A program made the position numbers and the translations under genes. The notes below the pieces were generated by a model that saw only the letters and a list, made by a program, of their open reading frames with translations, did no database searches and was not told the DNA's origin. From Rhodomicrobium sp. R_RK_3 (GTDB lineage Bacteria; Pseudomonadota; Alphaproteobacteria; Rhizobiales; Rhodomicrobiaceae): a stretch of DNA of 64,000 nucleotides. Location of the stretch: assembly GCF_002198715.1 (NCBI RefSeq), contig NZ_MWLK01000032.1:62001-126000 (forward strand), written 5' to 3'. This document shows positions 26,300-35,809 of the stretch, one piece after another. Each line of letters opens with the position of its first letter. Position 1 is the first letter of the stretch.

Positions 26300-27643
26300 A
26301 TGCATATCCTTTCGAGGAAGGGACTGAGGTTTGGCGTCGGCGCCGCCACGCTGTTCGGGGCGAGCCTTGCCGCCATCACCGCCGCCCAGGCCGGCGCCTT
26401 CGCGGTTCGCGAGCAGTCCGCCTATTTCCAAGGCATGGCCTTTGCCGGCGCCGCTGCGGGCGATGCGTTGAGCTCGATGTTCTGGAACTCCGCCGCCGCT
26501 GCGGCCGCGCCGGGCATCAACAGCGAAACGCATATATCGCTGGTGGTCCCGCAGTCGAACATCGAGGCGACCGGCGGTGCCCTGGTCAGTCTCGGCTTCG
26601 GACGGGACAGCGGCGATATCGGCGACCCGACCGCCGTCCCGGCGAGCTATGTCAACTATCAGCTCAGCGACCGCCTGTATTTCGGCCTCGCGACCAACAG
26701 CCAGTTCGGCTTCACCACCAAGCCGGACAATCTGAATTTCGCGGGCACGCCGATCGCCACGACCTCGGAAATCTTCTCGATCAATTTCAATCCGAACCTG
26801 GCCTATAAGCTGACCCCGGAACTGACGGTCGGCGTCGGCGCGCAGATCATGTATGCCAGCGTCCGGCTGCGCAGCAGCGCCGTCGATCTCAACGGCCCTG
26901 CCGCAGGTGGCGCATTCCCCGGCCGTACCGATGACGTTGACGACTGGGCGTTCGGTGCCACCGCCGGTGTGATCTGGCAGCCCGCGCCCGGCACGAGCAT
27001 CGGCGTCGGCTATCGCTCCGCCATCGAAGTCACCGGCGAAGGCACCTGCACGGGCGCTGGACTCTCCAATCTCGCGGCTGGGGCGCCGGGTGGATGCGCA
27101 GTGCCCGGCGGCGTGAATGTATCATCTGAACTGACCCTTCCCGACATGGTGACGGGCAGTATCCGCCAGCGCTTGGACGATCGCTTCACATTGCTCGGCA
27201 CCGTGGAATGGACCAACTGGAGCCGCGTCGGAGAAAAGGCGGAGTTCAAGAACGACGCCGGACAGGTGGTGGACGTTTTCCCGCTTGGATATGACGACGG
27301 GTGGTTCTTCTCCGCCGGCCTCGAATATGCCTGGACGCCGGACACCACCCTGCGCATGGGCCTTGGCTACGAGCTGTCGCCCATTTCCGACGATATCCGC
27401 AACGTCTCGCTGCCCGACAACGACCGCGTCTGGCTGAGCTTCGGCGCAAGCACGAAGCTCACCGACAACGCCTCGATCGACCTCGCCTACACGCATCTCT
27501 TCGTCAAGGATGCGCCGATCGAGACGGTGTCCTCGGGCACGACGCTTCTTGTCGCGGAATCCAGCGGCGACATCGACATCATCTCGGCCAGCTTCAAATA
27601 TCATTGGGGCGGCGCCGAGCCGGAACTCGAGCCGCTGAAATAG
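26300..27643 (+). CDS. FadL/OmpP1/TodX-type outer membrane transporter, copy 2
   Basis: A 447-residue paralog of the preceding protein. Signal peptide MHILSRKGLRFGVGAATLFG, ending AITAAQA, then GAFAVREQSAYFQGMAFAGA. Barrel strands such as LPDMVTGSIRQRL and VEWTNWSRVG match LPDMVTVGFRQAL and YEWTNWSMLD of copy 1. An additional loop with two Cys (GEGTCTGAGLSN and GGCAVPGG) is absent from copy 1, so the extracellular region differs. The start has GGGGGGAAT upstream. The presumed function is uptake of hydrophobic substrates; which one is unknown. Confidence 0.9.
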   Translation: MHILSRKGLRFGVGAATLFGASLAAITAAQAGAFAVREQSAYFQGMAFAGAAAGDALSSMFWNSAAAAAAPGINSETHISLVVPQSNIEATGGALVSLGFGRDSGDIGDPTAVPASYVNYQLSDRLYFGLATNSQFGFTTKPDNLNFAGTPIATTSEIFSINFNPNLAYKLTPELTVGVGAQIMYASVRLRSSAVDLNGPAAGGAFPGRTDDVDDWAFGATAGVIWQPAPGTSIGVGYRSAIEVTGEGTCTGAGLSNLAAGAPGGCAVPGGVNVSSELTLPDMVTGSIRQRLDDRFTLLGTVEWTNWSRVGEKAEFKNDAGQVVDVFPLGYDDGWFFSAGLEYAWTPDTTLRMGLGYELSPISDDIRNVSLPDNDRVWLSFGASTKLTDNASIDLAYTHLFVKDAPIETVSSGTTLLVAESSGDIDIISASFKYHWGGAEPELEPLK

Positions 27644-27660
27644 GCTCGGCCCAGACCGAC

Positions 27661-27687
27661 AAAAAGCCGGCGAGAGCCGGCTTTTTT
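27661..27687. terminator. Intrinsic terminator after FadL copy 2, A- and T-flanked
   Basis: AAAAAGCCGGC (27661-27671), loop GAGA, GCCGGCTTTTTT (27676-27687). The A-tract on one side and T-tract on the other could let it stop transcription from both directions; the next gene (kdpE) is convergent. The GCCGGC-GAGA-GCCGGC core is the same as in the terminator of copy 1. Confidence 0.93.
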
Positions 27688-27772
27688 ATTAGATCGCCGT
27701 CCGGTTTACGTTTCATCCCCGGGAGAACGGCGTTCCAGTAAAAGGCAAGACTCCGCCTTCTACGCGACCGTT

Positions 27773-27807
27773 GCGGCGTATTGGATCCCCGCTTTCGCGG
27801 GAATGAC
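27773..27807. repeat. Short dispersed palindrome, family C copy 1
   Basis: GCGGCGTATTGGATCCCCGC followed by TTTCGCGGGAATGAC: the CCCCGC/GCGGG arms pair around TTTC. The same sequence, with small differences, recurs at 48496-48532 and 56358-56395. It lies between the convergent FadL copy 2 and kdpE genes. Confidence 0.75.
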
Positions 27808-27919
27808 AACCGGGGGTGTAGCGGATCGCCTCGATTGATGGATACGGATTTCGGCGCGGCCTGCGACCATCCGGTCTCTCGCTGCTGGACCAGCTTATGC
27901 AAACCGCCTCAGGCCGCGC

Positions 27920-28609
27920 CTAAGCCGCATCCAGAATCAGCCGGTAGCCGACGCCAGGCTCGCTCTCGATATATTTGGGGTTGGCCGGATCGTCGCCGAG
28001 CTTCTGGCGGAGATGGCCGATATAGATGCGCAGATAATGCACATCGTCCTCATGCGCCGGGCCCCAGACCTCACGCAAAATCTGCCGGTGCGTCACGATC
28101 CGACCGGCATTCTGGGCCAGCATCCGGAGCAGATCGAACTCCTTGCGGGTCAGCTTCACCTCTTCGCCGGCGACCGCCACCTTATGGCGAGGCACATCCA
28201 CCACCAGCTCGCCGACCACGAATTCCGATGACGCCGCCACCCCTTGCAGCTTAGCCCGCAAAGCGGCGCGGATGCGGGCCAGCAATTCCTCGATGCTGAA
28301 GGGCTTTGTCACATAGTCATTGGCCCCGCTGTCGAGCGCGCTGACCTTCTCCTGGTCCTTGGTGCGCACCGACAAGACGATGATCGGCACGTCGGACCAT
28401 TCGCGGATGCGGCCGATCACCTGCTGCCCGTCGAGATCGGGCAATCCGAGATCGAGGATGACGAGGTTGGGCTGCGAGGTCGCGCATTTGGCGACGCCAT
28501 CCTCGCCGCGCGGCGCCTCGACCACCTCATAGCCTTCAGCGCTCAGGCTGATGCGCAGGAATTTGCGGATCTGCGGCTCGTCATCGACGACCAGGATGCG
28601 TTTTCCCAT
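27920..28609 (-). CDS. kdpE: KdpE-like response regulator
   Basis: A 229-residue OmpR/PhoB-type regulator. The receiver domain carries the acidic pair in LVVDDEP (Asp9/Asp10), the phosphoacceptor Asp53 in LVILDLGLPDLDG, and Lys in YVTKPFS. The C-terminal winged helix has LTRKEFDLLRMLAQNAGR and ends with the family's SEPGVGYRL. KdpE activates the kdpFABC K+ pump genes. It overlaps kdpD by one base (TGATG), so the pair is translationally coupled. No kdpFABC genes are in the window, so the pump must be elsewhere or the regulon has changed. Confidence 0.93.
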   Translation of the reverse strand: MGKRILVVDDEPQIRKFLRISLSAEGYEVVEAPRGEDGVAKCATSQPNLVILDLGLPDLDGQQVIGRIREWSDVPIIVLSVRTKDQEKVSALDSGANDYVTKPFSIEELLARIRAALRAKLQGVAASSEFVVGELVVDVPRHKVAVAGEEVKLTRKEFDLLRMLAQNAGRIVTHRQILREVWGPAHEDDVHYLRIYIGHLRQKLGDDPANPKYIESEPGVGYRLILDAA

Positions 28610-31335
28610 CAGGTGACGCCCACTTCCTCGCTGAGCTGCTCTTCACTCTCGCCAAGCGACACCAGCGGTGCGTCGGTGAGCGGCAGCGTGATTTCGATCG
28701 TCGTGCCTTTGTTCTTCGGCCCGTCCTTGGCGACGATGCGGCCGCCATGCGCCTCGACGATGCCACGGCAGATGGAAAGGCCGAGCCCCGTGCCGGCGAT
28801 CTGCGAATCCTTGGCGCGGACGCGGTAGAAAATGTCGAAGACGGCGTTGCGCGCCTCGGGCGGGATGCCGAGGCCGTTATCGCTGATCCGCACGACCAGA
28901 TCGCTGTCCTTCTTGAGCGCCTGCACCGCGACGCGGCCGCCCTCGCCGGTATATTTTAGCGCATTGTCGATGACATTGGCCAGAACCTGCTCCATCAGCA
29001 CCGGGTCGATATGGACGAGCGGCAGCGTAGGCGGGATGTCGAAAATGACCTCGCGCTTTTCAAGCTGCTTGGCGAATTGCTTCAAGGCGCGGCCCGCGAT
29101 CTCGCGCATGTCGCACCATTCGCGCTTGGGCTGAAGCGCGCCATAGCCGAGCCGCGTCATGTCGAGCAGGTTCTGCACGAAGCGGTTCAGCCGCTCGCTT
29201 TCGTCCAGAATGGTCTGGGCGAGTTCCCGGCGGCCGGCTTCGGTGAGGTTTTCGACGGTGGTCAGCGTCGTCGCCGAGCCGAGGATGGAGACCAGCGGCG
29301 TGCGCAGGTCATGCGAGACCGAGGAGAGGAGGGCCGAACGCAATTGCTCGGTTTCGGTGAGCAGCCGCGCCTCCTCGATGTCGGAGGCGAGGTTGGTGCG
29401 CTCGACGGCGACGGCGACCTGATCGACCAGCGCTTCCAACAGCCGCCATTGATCCGGCGCGAGCGGCCGCTGGCGGTCCTTGAAGGAGACGCCGAGCAGG
29501 CCGACCATGCCGCGCCGCGTCCGCATCGGCAGGAACAGCCAGTCGGCGGCGGGGAGCGTTTCGGATTTCCACCCCGCGGGGCTCGCATGTTCCCAGGCCC
29601 ATTCCGCCGCGCCCCAATCTTTCAGCGCCAATTGATCCTCAGGCGGATAACCCGCCGCGATCTGCAAGCGCCCGTCCTTTTGCGGCAGGAGCACCAGCGA
29701 ACTCGACTGCAAGGTCGAGGCGACATGATGCACCGCCGCCCACAGCACGTCCTCCAGCGCGGCGGCGGCGGCGATCTTGCGGCTGAACTCGTAAAGGTTC
29801 GCCGTGCGCTGGGCCGAGACCCGCATCGCCTGGATTTGGAATTTCAGCCGCGCCGCCAGATTGCCGACGACGACCGATACCAGCAGGAAGAAGACGATGG
29901 TCAGGAGGTCGTCGCGGCGGAAGCCGGAGAAATTGTAGTATGGCTTCGAAAAGAAGATGTTGTAGGCGAAAAAACTCAGAATGCTTGCGAAGATCGAGGG
30001 TCCGCGCCCGAAATAGATGGCGATGAAGATCACCGCGGTCATGAAGATCAGCGAGACATTCGGCAGCGGCAGCACGAAGGAGACGCCGTAAGCGAGCGTC
30101 GCCGCCATCGCCACCACGGCGGTCGCCAGCGCATAGCCGTTCCATTCCCCGAGCGCCACCATGAAGCCGCCGCTGATGACGTCGCGGCGCGTTTTGTCCT
30201 CTTCGGGCGAGACGATGGTCAACTCGAACTGCGTCGCCTTGCGCAACAGCTCCTGGGCGACGGTCTCGCGCAGCCAGCCCGTCCAGCGGCGCGGCCTCGG
30301 GCGTCCGACCAGCAGCCGCGTGACGTTCCGCTTCAGCGCATAGGCGATGATCTCGCCGGCGATGCGCGACTCGGCATGGATGGTGACGACCTCACCTTCC
30401 AGCCTTTCGGCGAGGCGCATGGTGTCGGCGATGCGGTCCTTGGCGGCCTCGGACAGGCTTTCATATTGCGGGGTGCGCACGTAGAGCGCGATCCAGGGGA
30501 TGCGCTGGCGCTCGGCCATGCGCCGCGCGGTGCGCACCAGCCGCTTGGCGACCGGCGATTCATTCAGGCAGACCAGCAAGCGGTCCTGCGCCGGCCACGG
30601 ACCCGGAATGGCATGGGCGCGCATATAGTTGACCATCTGCGCGTCGACCCGCTCGGCGGCGATGCGCATGGCCAGTTCGCGCAGGGCGGTGAGGTTGCCC
30701 TTGCTGAAGAAATGGGTGATCGCCCGGCCCGCCTGCTCGGGCATGTAGACCTTGCCCTGGCGCAGGCGCTGGATGAGGTCGTCGGGCGGCAGGTCGATCA
30801 GCTCGATTTCGCTGGCCAGTTCCAGCACCTTGTCCGGCAGCGTCTCGCGCACCTGGATGCGGGAGATGCGCGCCACGACATCGTTCAGGCTCTCGATATG
30901 CTGGATATTGAGCGTCGTATAGACGTCGATGCCGGCGGCGAGAAGGTCCTCGACATCCTGGTAGCGCTTCTCGTGCCGGCTGCCGGGAATGTTGGTGTGG
31001 GCAAGCTCGTCGACCAGGGCGATGCGCGGCTTGCGCTTGATGACGGCCTCGACATCCATCTCGCCGAAATAACGGGTGCGGTAATGAATCTGCTGTCGCG
31101 GCACGATCTCCAGGCCCCGCAGCAGCGCCTCGGTCTCGACGCGGCCATGCGTTTCCACCACGCCGACGACGACGTCGAGCCCGTCGGTCAGATGGACCTG
31201 GGCGGCCTGAAGCATGGCGTAGGTCTTGCCGACGCCCGGAAAGGCCCCGAGAAAGATCTTCAGTTTTCCCCGCCGCTCCCGGTTGACCTCTTCGAGCAGG
31301 GCCTCGGGGGTCGGGCGGTCGTCAGATTCGGTCAT
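28609..31335 (-). CDS. kdpD: KdpD sensor histidine kinase
   Basis: About 908 residues. The N-terminal KdpD domain has a Walker A motif FLGAFPGVGKTYAMLQAA and continues with VDELAHTNIPGSRHEKRYQD; a universal-stress-like domain follows (about 250-370); then four membrane helices of the DUF4118 region (about 395-500), a GAF domain, the phosphoacceptor box SVSHDLRTPLVSILGS and HATPase motifs NVIDNALKYT, DNGLGIP and GTGLGLSICRGI. It senses K+ limitation or turgor and phosphorylates KdpE. I use the ATG at 31335; a TTG five codons upstream is possible and neither has a clear ribosome site. It lacks adjacent kdpFABC. Confidence 0.93.
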   Translation of the reverse strand: MTESDDRPTPEALLEEVNRERRGKLKIFLGAFPGVGKTYAMLQAAQVHLTDGLDVVVGVVETHGRVETEALLRGLEIVPRQQIHYRTRYFGEMDVEAVIKRKPRIALVDELAHTNIPGSRHEKRYQDVEDLLAAGIDVYTTLNIQHIESLNDVVARISRIQVRETLPDKVLELASEIELIDLPPDDLIQRLRQGKVYMPEQAGRAITHFFSKGNLTALRELAMRIAAERVDAQMVNYMRAHAIPGPWPAQDRLLVCLNESPVAKRLVRTARRMAERQRIPWIALYVRTPQYESLSEAAKDRIADTMRLAERLEGEVVTIHAESRIAGEIIAYALKRNVTRLLVGRPRPRRWTGWLRETVAQELLRKATQFELTIVSPEEDKTRRDVISGGFMVALGEWNGYALATAVVAMAATLAYGVSFVLPLPNVSLIFMTAVIFIAIYFGRGPSIFASILSFFAYNIFFSKPYYNFSGFRRDDLLTIVFFLLVSVVVGNLAARLKFQIQAMRVSAQRTANLYEFSRKIAAAAALEDVLWAAVHHVASTLQSSSLVLLPQKDGRLQIAAGYPPEDQLALKDWGAAEWAWEHASPAGWKSETLPAADWLFLPMRTRRGMVGLLGVSFKDRQRPLAPDQWRLLEALVDQVAVAVERTNLASDIEEARLLTETEQLRSALLSSVSHDLRTPLVSILGSATTLTTVENLTEAGRRELAQTILDESERLNRFVQNLLDMTRLGYGALQPKREWCDMREIAGRALKQFAKQLEKREVIFDIPPTLPLVHIDPVLMEQVLANVIDNALKYTGEGGRVAVQALKKDSDLVVRISDNGLGIPPEARNAVFDIFYRVRAKDSQIAGTGLGLSICRGIVEAHGGRIVAKDGPKNKGTTIEITLPLTDAPLVSLGESEEQLSEEVGVT

Positions 31336-31350
31336 GGCTGCGATCGGCAA

Positions 31351-31595
31351 GGCTGTTCGGCATCGCCCGTTTTATACCGGCTTTGCACAGCTTTGTCCTA
31401 GATTCGTTCTACCGGGCGTTGAGCGGCCCCCGCCCCTGCCGCGCCGCCTTGAAATAAACACGCATGCGGTTAATATCTTCACCCCTCGTTCATGACGCCG
31501 GCGACTATTTGTGTAAGATTACTAATCTGGCATCTCACAAACATGCCACGCTTTGCTTCACAGATCGATTTAAACCAAAACATACCGAGGCTAAA
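31351..31595. promoter_or_regulatory. Divergent promoter region between kdpD and the GntR regulator
   Basis: 245 bases, distinctly A+T-rich between 31500 and 31595 compared with its surroundings. It should carry promoters for both genes and possibly the operator of the GntR protein. No palindrome stood out clearly enough to call an operator. Confidence 0.4.
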
Positions 31596-32273
31596 TTGAA
31601 CGCCCTGGGACCCATCAAACGTTACAAGACTTTGACCGAACAAGCGGCGGATGCCATCCGTTCCCGCATTATCAGCGGGCAATTTCATTTCGGCGAAGCC
31701 TTGTCCGAAATCGCGCTGGCGACCGAATTGGGGGTAAGCAAGACCCCCGTCCGCGAGGCCTTCCTTCAGCTCAAGAACGAGGGCTTGGTGGAAATTCTGC
31801 CCCAGCGCGGCACCTTCGTCTTCCAGATGACCGGCCCGCAATTGCGCCAGTTGACGGAAATGCGGGAGCTCCTGGAGGTGAACGCCCTGCGCTTCGCCGT
31901 CCGCCGCGGCGGCGAGGCCTTTGCGCGGACCCTGGACCGCATCATCGACGCCATGGCGCGCGCGACGGAAGTGAAGGACCCGGTCGCCTACCGGGTCTGC
32001 GACGCCGAATTCCATCAGGCGATCATCGACGGCTGCGGCAATCCGTTCATCGGCTCGGCCTACAACATCATCGCCTTGCGGGTGCAGGCCTTCCGCAACC
32101 GCCTCTCGCTCGAGGCGCAGAACTGGCGCTCGCTCGACGAGCACCGGCAGGTCGCCCGCCTCGCCCAGGCCCGCGACGCCGATGCCGCCGCCGAATGCCT
32201 GCTCGCGCATATCAGAGGCGCGATCAACGACTATTTCGCGCGGACGGAAAAGGAATTTTCGCGCGCGGGCTAG
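31596..32273 (+). CDS. GntR family transcriptional regulator (FCD/FadR subgroup)
   Basis: A 225-residue regulator. The N-terminal winged helix (LTEQAADAIRSRIISGQF and TELGVSKTPVREAFLQLKNE) is the GntR DNA-binding domain; the all-helical C-terminal FCD domain has the metal/ligand positions in YRVCDAEFHQAIIDGCGN and the H in DEHRQVARL. The effector is probably an organic acid or similar metabolite. I chose the TTG at 31596, since GAGG lies 5 bases before it and the family's length fits; the frame extends upstream but through A+T-rich non-coding-like sequence. The next gene starts 450 bases on. Confidence 0.88.
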   Translation: MNALGPIKRYKTLTEQAADAIRSRIISGQFHFGEALSEIALATELGVSKTPVREAFLQLKNEGLVEILPQRGTFVFQMTGPQLRQLTEMRELLEVNALRFAVRRGGEAFARTLDRIIDAMARATEVKDPVAYRVCDAEFHQAIIDGCGNPFIGSAYNIIALRVQAFRNRLSLEAQNWRSLDEHRQVARLAQARDADAAAECLLAHIRGAINDYFARTEKEFSRAG

Positions 32274-32722
32274 GCGTTTGAGGCCGCAGATGCTCGTAGT
32301 TTACCCTTTCCTTGGCGCGGGCAGCCGCGCGGAGCGATGGGTCATGCCGGCAAAGGCGCTCCATTGAGCGGCTCCTGCGTGCGGAGAATGTCGTCGCGGG
32401 CGGCGTCGAACGGATGAAGCTTTGCGAGCGGACAATTCAATATTGATCCACGTTAGATTGCCCACAGCAGTCCGATCATTGCCTGCGCCATCCAGACACG
32501 TGCAATTTGGAAGCCATTCATCACGAATAAACTTTCCAAGTGCAAACCGGATTTCTTAAAAATATTCAGCCGCCATAGGCTGATTTGTAAATCTGTTGGG
32601 ACGCAGATTTGGCCCTGGACGCCTGTGCTCTTCGACGAGCCGAAGACCCGCGCCTCTCGTCCAGGGCGCGGCAGAGCGCTGCCGCAGCCACTCGCCTGAA
32701 AAGGCCGGTTCAAGGACACATT
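32274..32722. other. Intergenic region upstream of the type I secretion operon
   Basis: About 450 bases. The stretch 32430-32600 is A+T-rich (for example AATATTGATCC and TTTCTTAAAAATATTCAGCC) and probably includes the promoter of the prtD-prtE-protease operon. No gene recognised, and no repeat of families A-C. Confidence 0.5.
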
Positions 32723-34465
32723 ATGCATAGGGACGACAGCATCCGCTCTGGCCTCTTGGCGTGCCGGCGCGGGCTGCTGATCGCCTTTGGCTTTTCGCTC
32801 GCGCTCAATCTCTTGATGCTGACCGTGCCGCTCTACATGATCTCGGTCTACGACCGGGTGCTGTCGAGCCGCAGCGAGGAGACGCTGCTGATGCTGACCA
32901 TCGTCGCCGTCGGCGCCATCGCGGCGGCGGCGCTCCTCGACGGCGTTCGCCAGATGATCCTCAACCGCACCGGCGCCCGGCTGGAGACCGCGCTCGGCGG
33001 ACGGGTCCTCACAGCGTCGCTGCACGCCCCCCATGCGGGCGCCGCCGACATGCAGGGCTTGCGCGACCTCGCCCAGGTCCGGCAATTCATCACCTCACCT
33101 CTCGCGGCGGGCATGTTCGACGCGCCGATGGCGCCGCTGTTCCTCATCGTCGTCTTCCTGGTGCATCCGCATCTGGGCTGGCTGGCGCTTGGCGCGGCCT
33201 GCCTCATCGTGCTGATCGCGCTGCTCAACCAGCACCTCACCCGCGCGCCCCTTTCCGACGCTTCGCGCCACGCGGCCTCGGCGCTCGGCAAGGCCAACGC
33301 GCATTTGCGCAATGCCGAAGCCATCCGCTCGATGGGCATGCTCGGCCATTGCACGGAGTCCTGGGGCGCCGACAACACCCGCGCCCTGATCGCCTCGGAC
33401 GCGGCCGGGCGGCACAATGCCATCCTCAACGGTTTCAGCCAGTTCCTGCGCCTGCTGCTGCAGATCGGCATGCTCGGCTATGGCGCCTATCTGGTGCTGA
33501 ACGACCATGCCCTCAGCGCCGGCATCATCTTCGCCGCCTCGCTGATCTCCGGCCGGGCGCTGGCGCCGCTCAACCAGGCGGTCAGCGGCTGGCGCAGCAT
33601 CGTCTCCGCCCGCCAGGCCTGGCGGCGGCTGAAGGCGCAGCTCGCGCGCGCCAAGGAAGACGACGGGCCGATGGCGCTGCCCGCCCCGCAGGCCACGCTC
33701 TCCGCCGACAGGCTGGTCTACCGGCCATCGCCCGGCGCCGAGCCGATCCTGAAAACCCTCACCTTCGCCATCGAGCCGGGCGACATGCTCGGCATCATCG
33801 GCCATAGCGGCGCGGGCAAATCGACCCTGGCCCGGCTGCTGGTCGGCGCGCTCGCGCCGAATTCGGGCATCGTCCGCATTGGCGGCGACGACATCGCCAA
33901 CTGGCCGGCCGAAGCCCTCGGCCCTTTCATTGGCTATGTGCCGCAGGATGTCGAGATGCTGCCCGCGACCGTCGCCCAGAACATCGCGCGGATGCACGGC
34001 GCGCCAGACCCGGAGGCCGTGGTGGCGGCGGCGAAGCTCGCCAATTGCCACGAGTTGATCCAGCGCCTGCCGCAAGGCTACGACACGCCGCTCGGGGCAC
34101 AAGGGCACATGCTGTCGGGCGGCCAGCGCCAGCGCATCGCGCTCGCCCGCGCCTTCTACGGCCATCCGCGCATCGTCGTGCTCGACGAGCCGAACGCCTC
34201 GCTCGACAGCGAGGGCGAACAGGCCTTGATCGCCGCGCTGCGCCAAGCCCATGCCGCCGGCATCACCTGCGTCGTCATCACCCAGCGCGCCAGCGTCGTC
34301 TCGGCGCTGACCAAGATGATGGTGCTGCGCGAGGGCCGCATCGAAGCCTTCGGGCCGAAAGAGGAGGTTCTGCAAAGCCAGATCCGCCCGGCAGGGGCGG
34401 TGCTACCCGTTCCGCCGGTGCCCGCACCGATGACCGCGAGGGTGAAAAGCCATGGCATGGCATGA
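32723..34465 (+). CDS. Type I secretion system permease/ATPase (PrtD-like)
   Basis: A 580-residue ABC exporter half-molecule: membrane helices in the first 300 residues (GLLIAFGFSLALNLLMLTVP is the first), then an ATPase with Walker A IGHSGAGKSTLARLL, Q-loop YVPQDVEMLP, signature LSGGQRQRIALARAF and Walker B IVVLDEPNASLD. PrtD-type ATPases move RTX proteins from cytoplasm to outside with an HlyD-type adaptor and TolC. Start ATG at 32723, with AAGGA upstream. It overlaps the adaptor gene by 14 bases. The metalloprotease gene that follows is the obvious substrate. TolC is not in the window. Confidence 0.93.
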   Translation: MHRDDSIRSGLLACRRGLLIAFGFSLALNLLMLTVPLYMISVYDRVLSSRSEETLLMLTIVAVGAIAAAALLDGVRQMILNRTGARLETALGGRVLTASLHAPHAGAADMQGLRDLAQVRQFITSPLAAGMFDAPMAPLFLIVVFLVHPHLGWLALGAACLIVLIALLNQHLTRAPLSDASRHAASALGKANAHLRNAEAIRSMGMLGHCTESWGADNTRALIASDAAGRHNAILNGFSQFLRLLLQIGMLGYGAYLVLNDHALSAGIIFAASLISGRALAPLNQAVSGWRSIVSARQAWRRLKAQLARAKEDDGPMALPAPQATLSADRLVYRPSPGAEPILKTLTFAIEPGDMLGIIGHSGAGKSTLARLLVGALAPNSGIVRIGGDDIANWPAEALGPFIGYVPQDVEMLPATVAQNIARMHGAPDPEAVVAAAKLANCHELIQRLPQGYDTPLGAQGHMLSGGQRQRIALARAFYGHPRIVVLDEPNASLDSEGEQALIAALRQAHAAGITCVVITQRASVVSALTKMMVLREGRIEAFGPKEEVLQSQIRPAGAVLPVPPVPAPMTARVKSHGMA

Positions 34466-35753
34466 CGGCGTCGAGACGGGCATCGCATGGCCGGTCGCCG
34501 CCGGGGCCTTCACCCTGGCGCTGATCTTCGGCGGCTTCGGCAGTTGGGCGGCCTTGGCGCCGCTGCAAGGCGCGGTCGTCGCCCCCGCAACGGTGATGAC
34601 CGATGGCCACAACAAGATCGTGCAGCATCTGGAGGGCGGCGTCGTACGGGAGATCCTGGTCACGGAGGGCCAGCGCGTGCGCGAGGGCGAGCCGCTGCTG
34701 GTGCTCGACGGCACCGCCTCGCGCTCGCAGGTGAGCCGCATCAAACTCCAGCTCGCTGCGCTGCAGGCGCTCGAAGCCCGCGCCCTCGCCGAGCGCGACG
34801 GCGCCAAGACCATCGCCTTCCCCGCCGCCTTGACCGCCGAGCGCGCGCCGGAAATCGTCTCGCTGATCGGCGACCAGAGCGCCGAATTCGCAACCCGCCT
34901 GCAAAAGCATCAGATCGAGCTCGCCGTGCTCGAACGCCAGATCGGGGCGCTCGACGCCGCGCGCGCCGGCCACGAAACGCAGAAGACCGAGACGCGCCAT
35001 CAGATCGAACTCGTCGTGGAAGAACGCCAATCCGCCGAGGGGCTGCTGCTGAAGGGGCTGACCCGGAAAAGCCAGGTGCTCGCCCTGAGGCGCGCCGAAG
35101 CGGAGCTCACTGGCAAAGAGGCGCAGCTTGCCGCCGCCATCGCGCAAGGCCGGCAATCGGTCGCCGAAATCCGGGAGCGCAGTTCGCAGCTCAAGACCGG
35201 CCGCGTCGAGGATGCCTCGGCCCGGCTGAGCGAGATCCGGCCCCGGCAGTCCGAGCTGATCGAACAGCTTCGCACCGCCGAGGACATTAGCGGCCGCGTC
35301 GTCGTGCGCGCGCCCGCCGCCGGCACGGTGATGACACTCAGCAAATACAATCCCGGCGCGGTGATCGCGCCCGGCCAGGAGCTCATGAAGATCGTCCCCG
35401 ATGGCACCGGCCTCATCGTCGAGGCCCGCATCCGGCCGCAGGACATCGCCGAGGTCAAGATCGGCCAGAAAGCCCGCCTGACCTTCCCCGCGCTCGATGC
35501 CCGCACGACGCCGCCCGTCCCCGCCGAGGTCGTCTATATTTCCGCCGACCGGCTGCAGGAGGAGCGCAGCGGCGAGGTCTATTACCTTGCCCGGCTGAAA
35601 GTTCTGCCCGATCCGATTGCCGGCTTCGATCCCGCCAGGGTCGGTCCGGGCCATGCCGCCGACGTCTTCATCACCACCGGCGAGCGCTCCTTCCTGGCCT
35701 ATGTCACGGCCCCGTTCATGAAATCCCTCAACCGGTCATTGCGCGAGAGCTGA
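34452..35753 (+). CDS. HlyD family type I secretion adaptor (PrtE-like)
   Basis: A 433-residue periplasmic adaptor. One N-terminal helix ([20 protein letters not shown]) anchors it in the inner membrane, a lipoyl half follows ([20 protein letters not shown]), then a long coiled-coil hairpin (about 95-270), the second lipoyl half ([16 protein letters not shown]) and the C-terminal barrel. It bridges the PrtD ATPase and outer-membrane TolC. Overlapping the upstream gene by 14 bases points to translational coupling. 56 bases separate it from the protease gene. Confidence 0.93.
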   Translation: MAWHDGVETGIAWPVAAGAFTLALIFGGFGSWAALAPLQGAVVAPATVMTDGHNKIVQHLEGGVVREILVTEGQRVREGEPLLVLDGTASRSQVSRIKLQLAALQALEARALAERDGAKTIAFPAALTAERAPEIVSLIGDQSAEFATRLQKHQIELAVLERQIGALDAARAGHETQKTETRHQIELVVEERQSAEGLLLKGLTRKSQVLALRRAEAELTGKEAQLAAAIAQGRQSVAEIRERSSQLKTGRVEDASARLSEIRPRQSELIEQLRTAEDISGRVVVRAPAAGTVMTLSKYNPGAVIAPGQELMKIVPDGTGLIVEARIRPQDIAEVKIGQKARLTFPALDARTTPPVPAEVVYISADRLQEERSGEVYYLARLKVLPDPIAGFDPARVGPGHAADVFITTGERSFLAYVTAPFMKSLNRSLRES

Positions 35754-35809
35754 GCCGCCGGGCCTTCCCGCCGTCCCTCACCGCCCTCGCCAGAAAAAAG
35801 GAATTCGAC

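Noticed and set aside
29011-31401. 796-residue plus-strand frame opposite kdpD
   Set aside because: Same kind of antisense artefact; kdpD has all kinase motifs.
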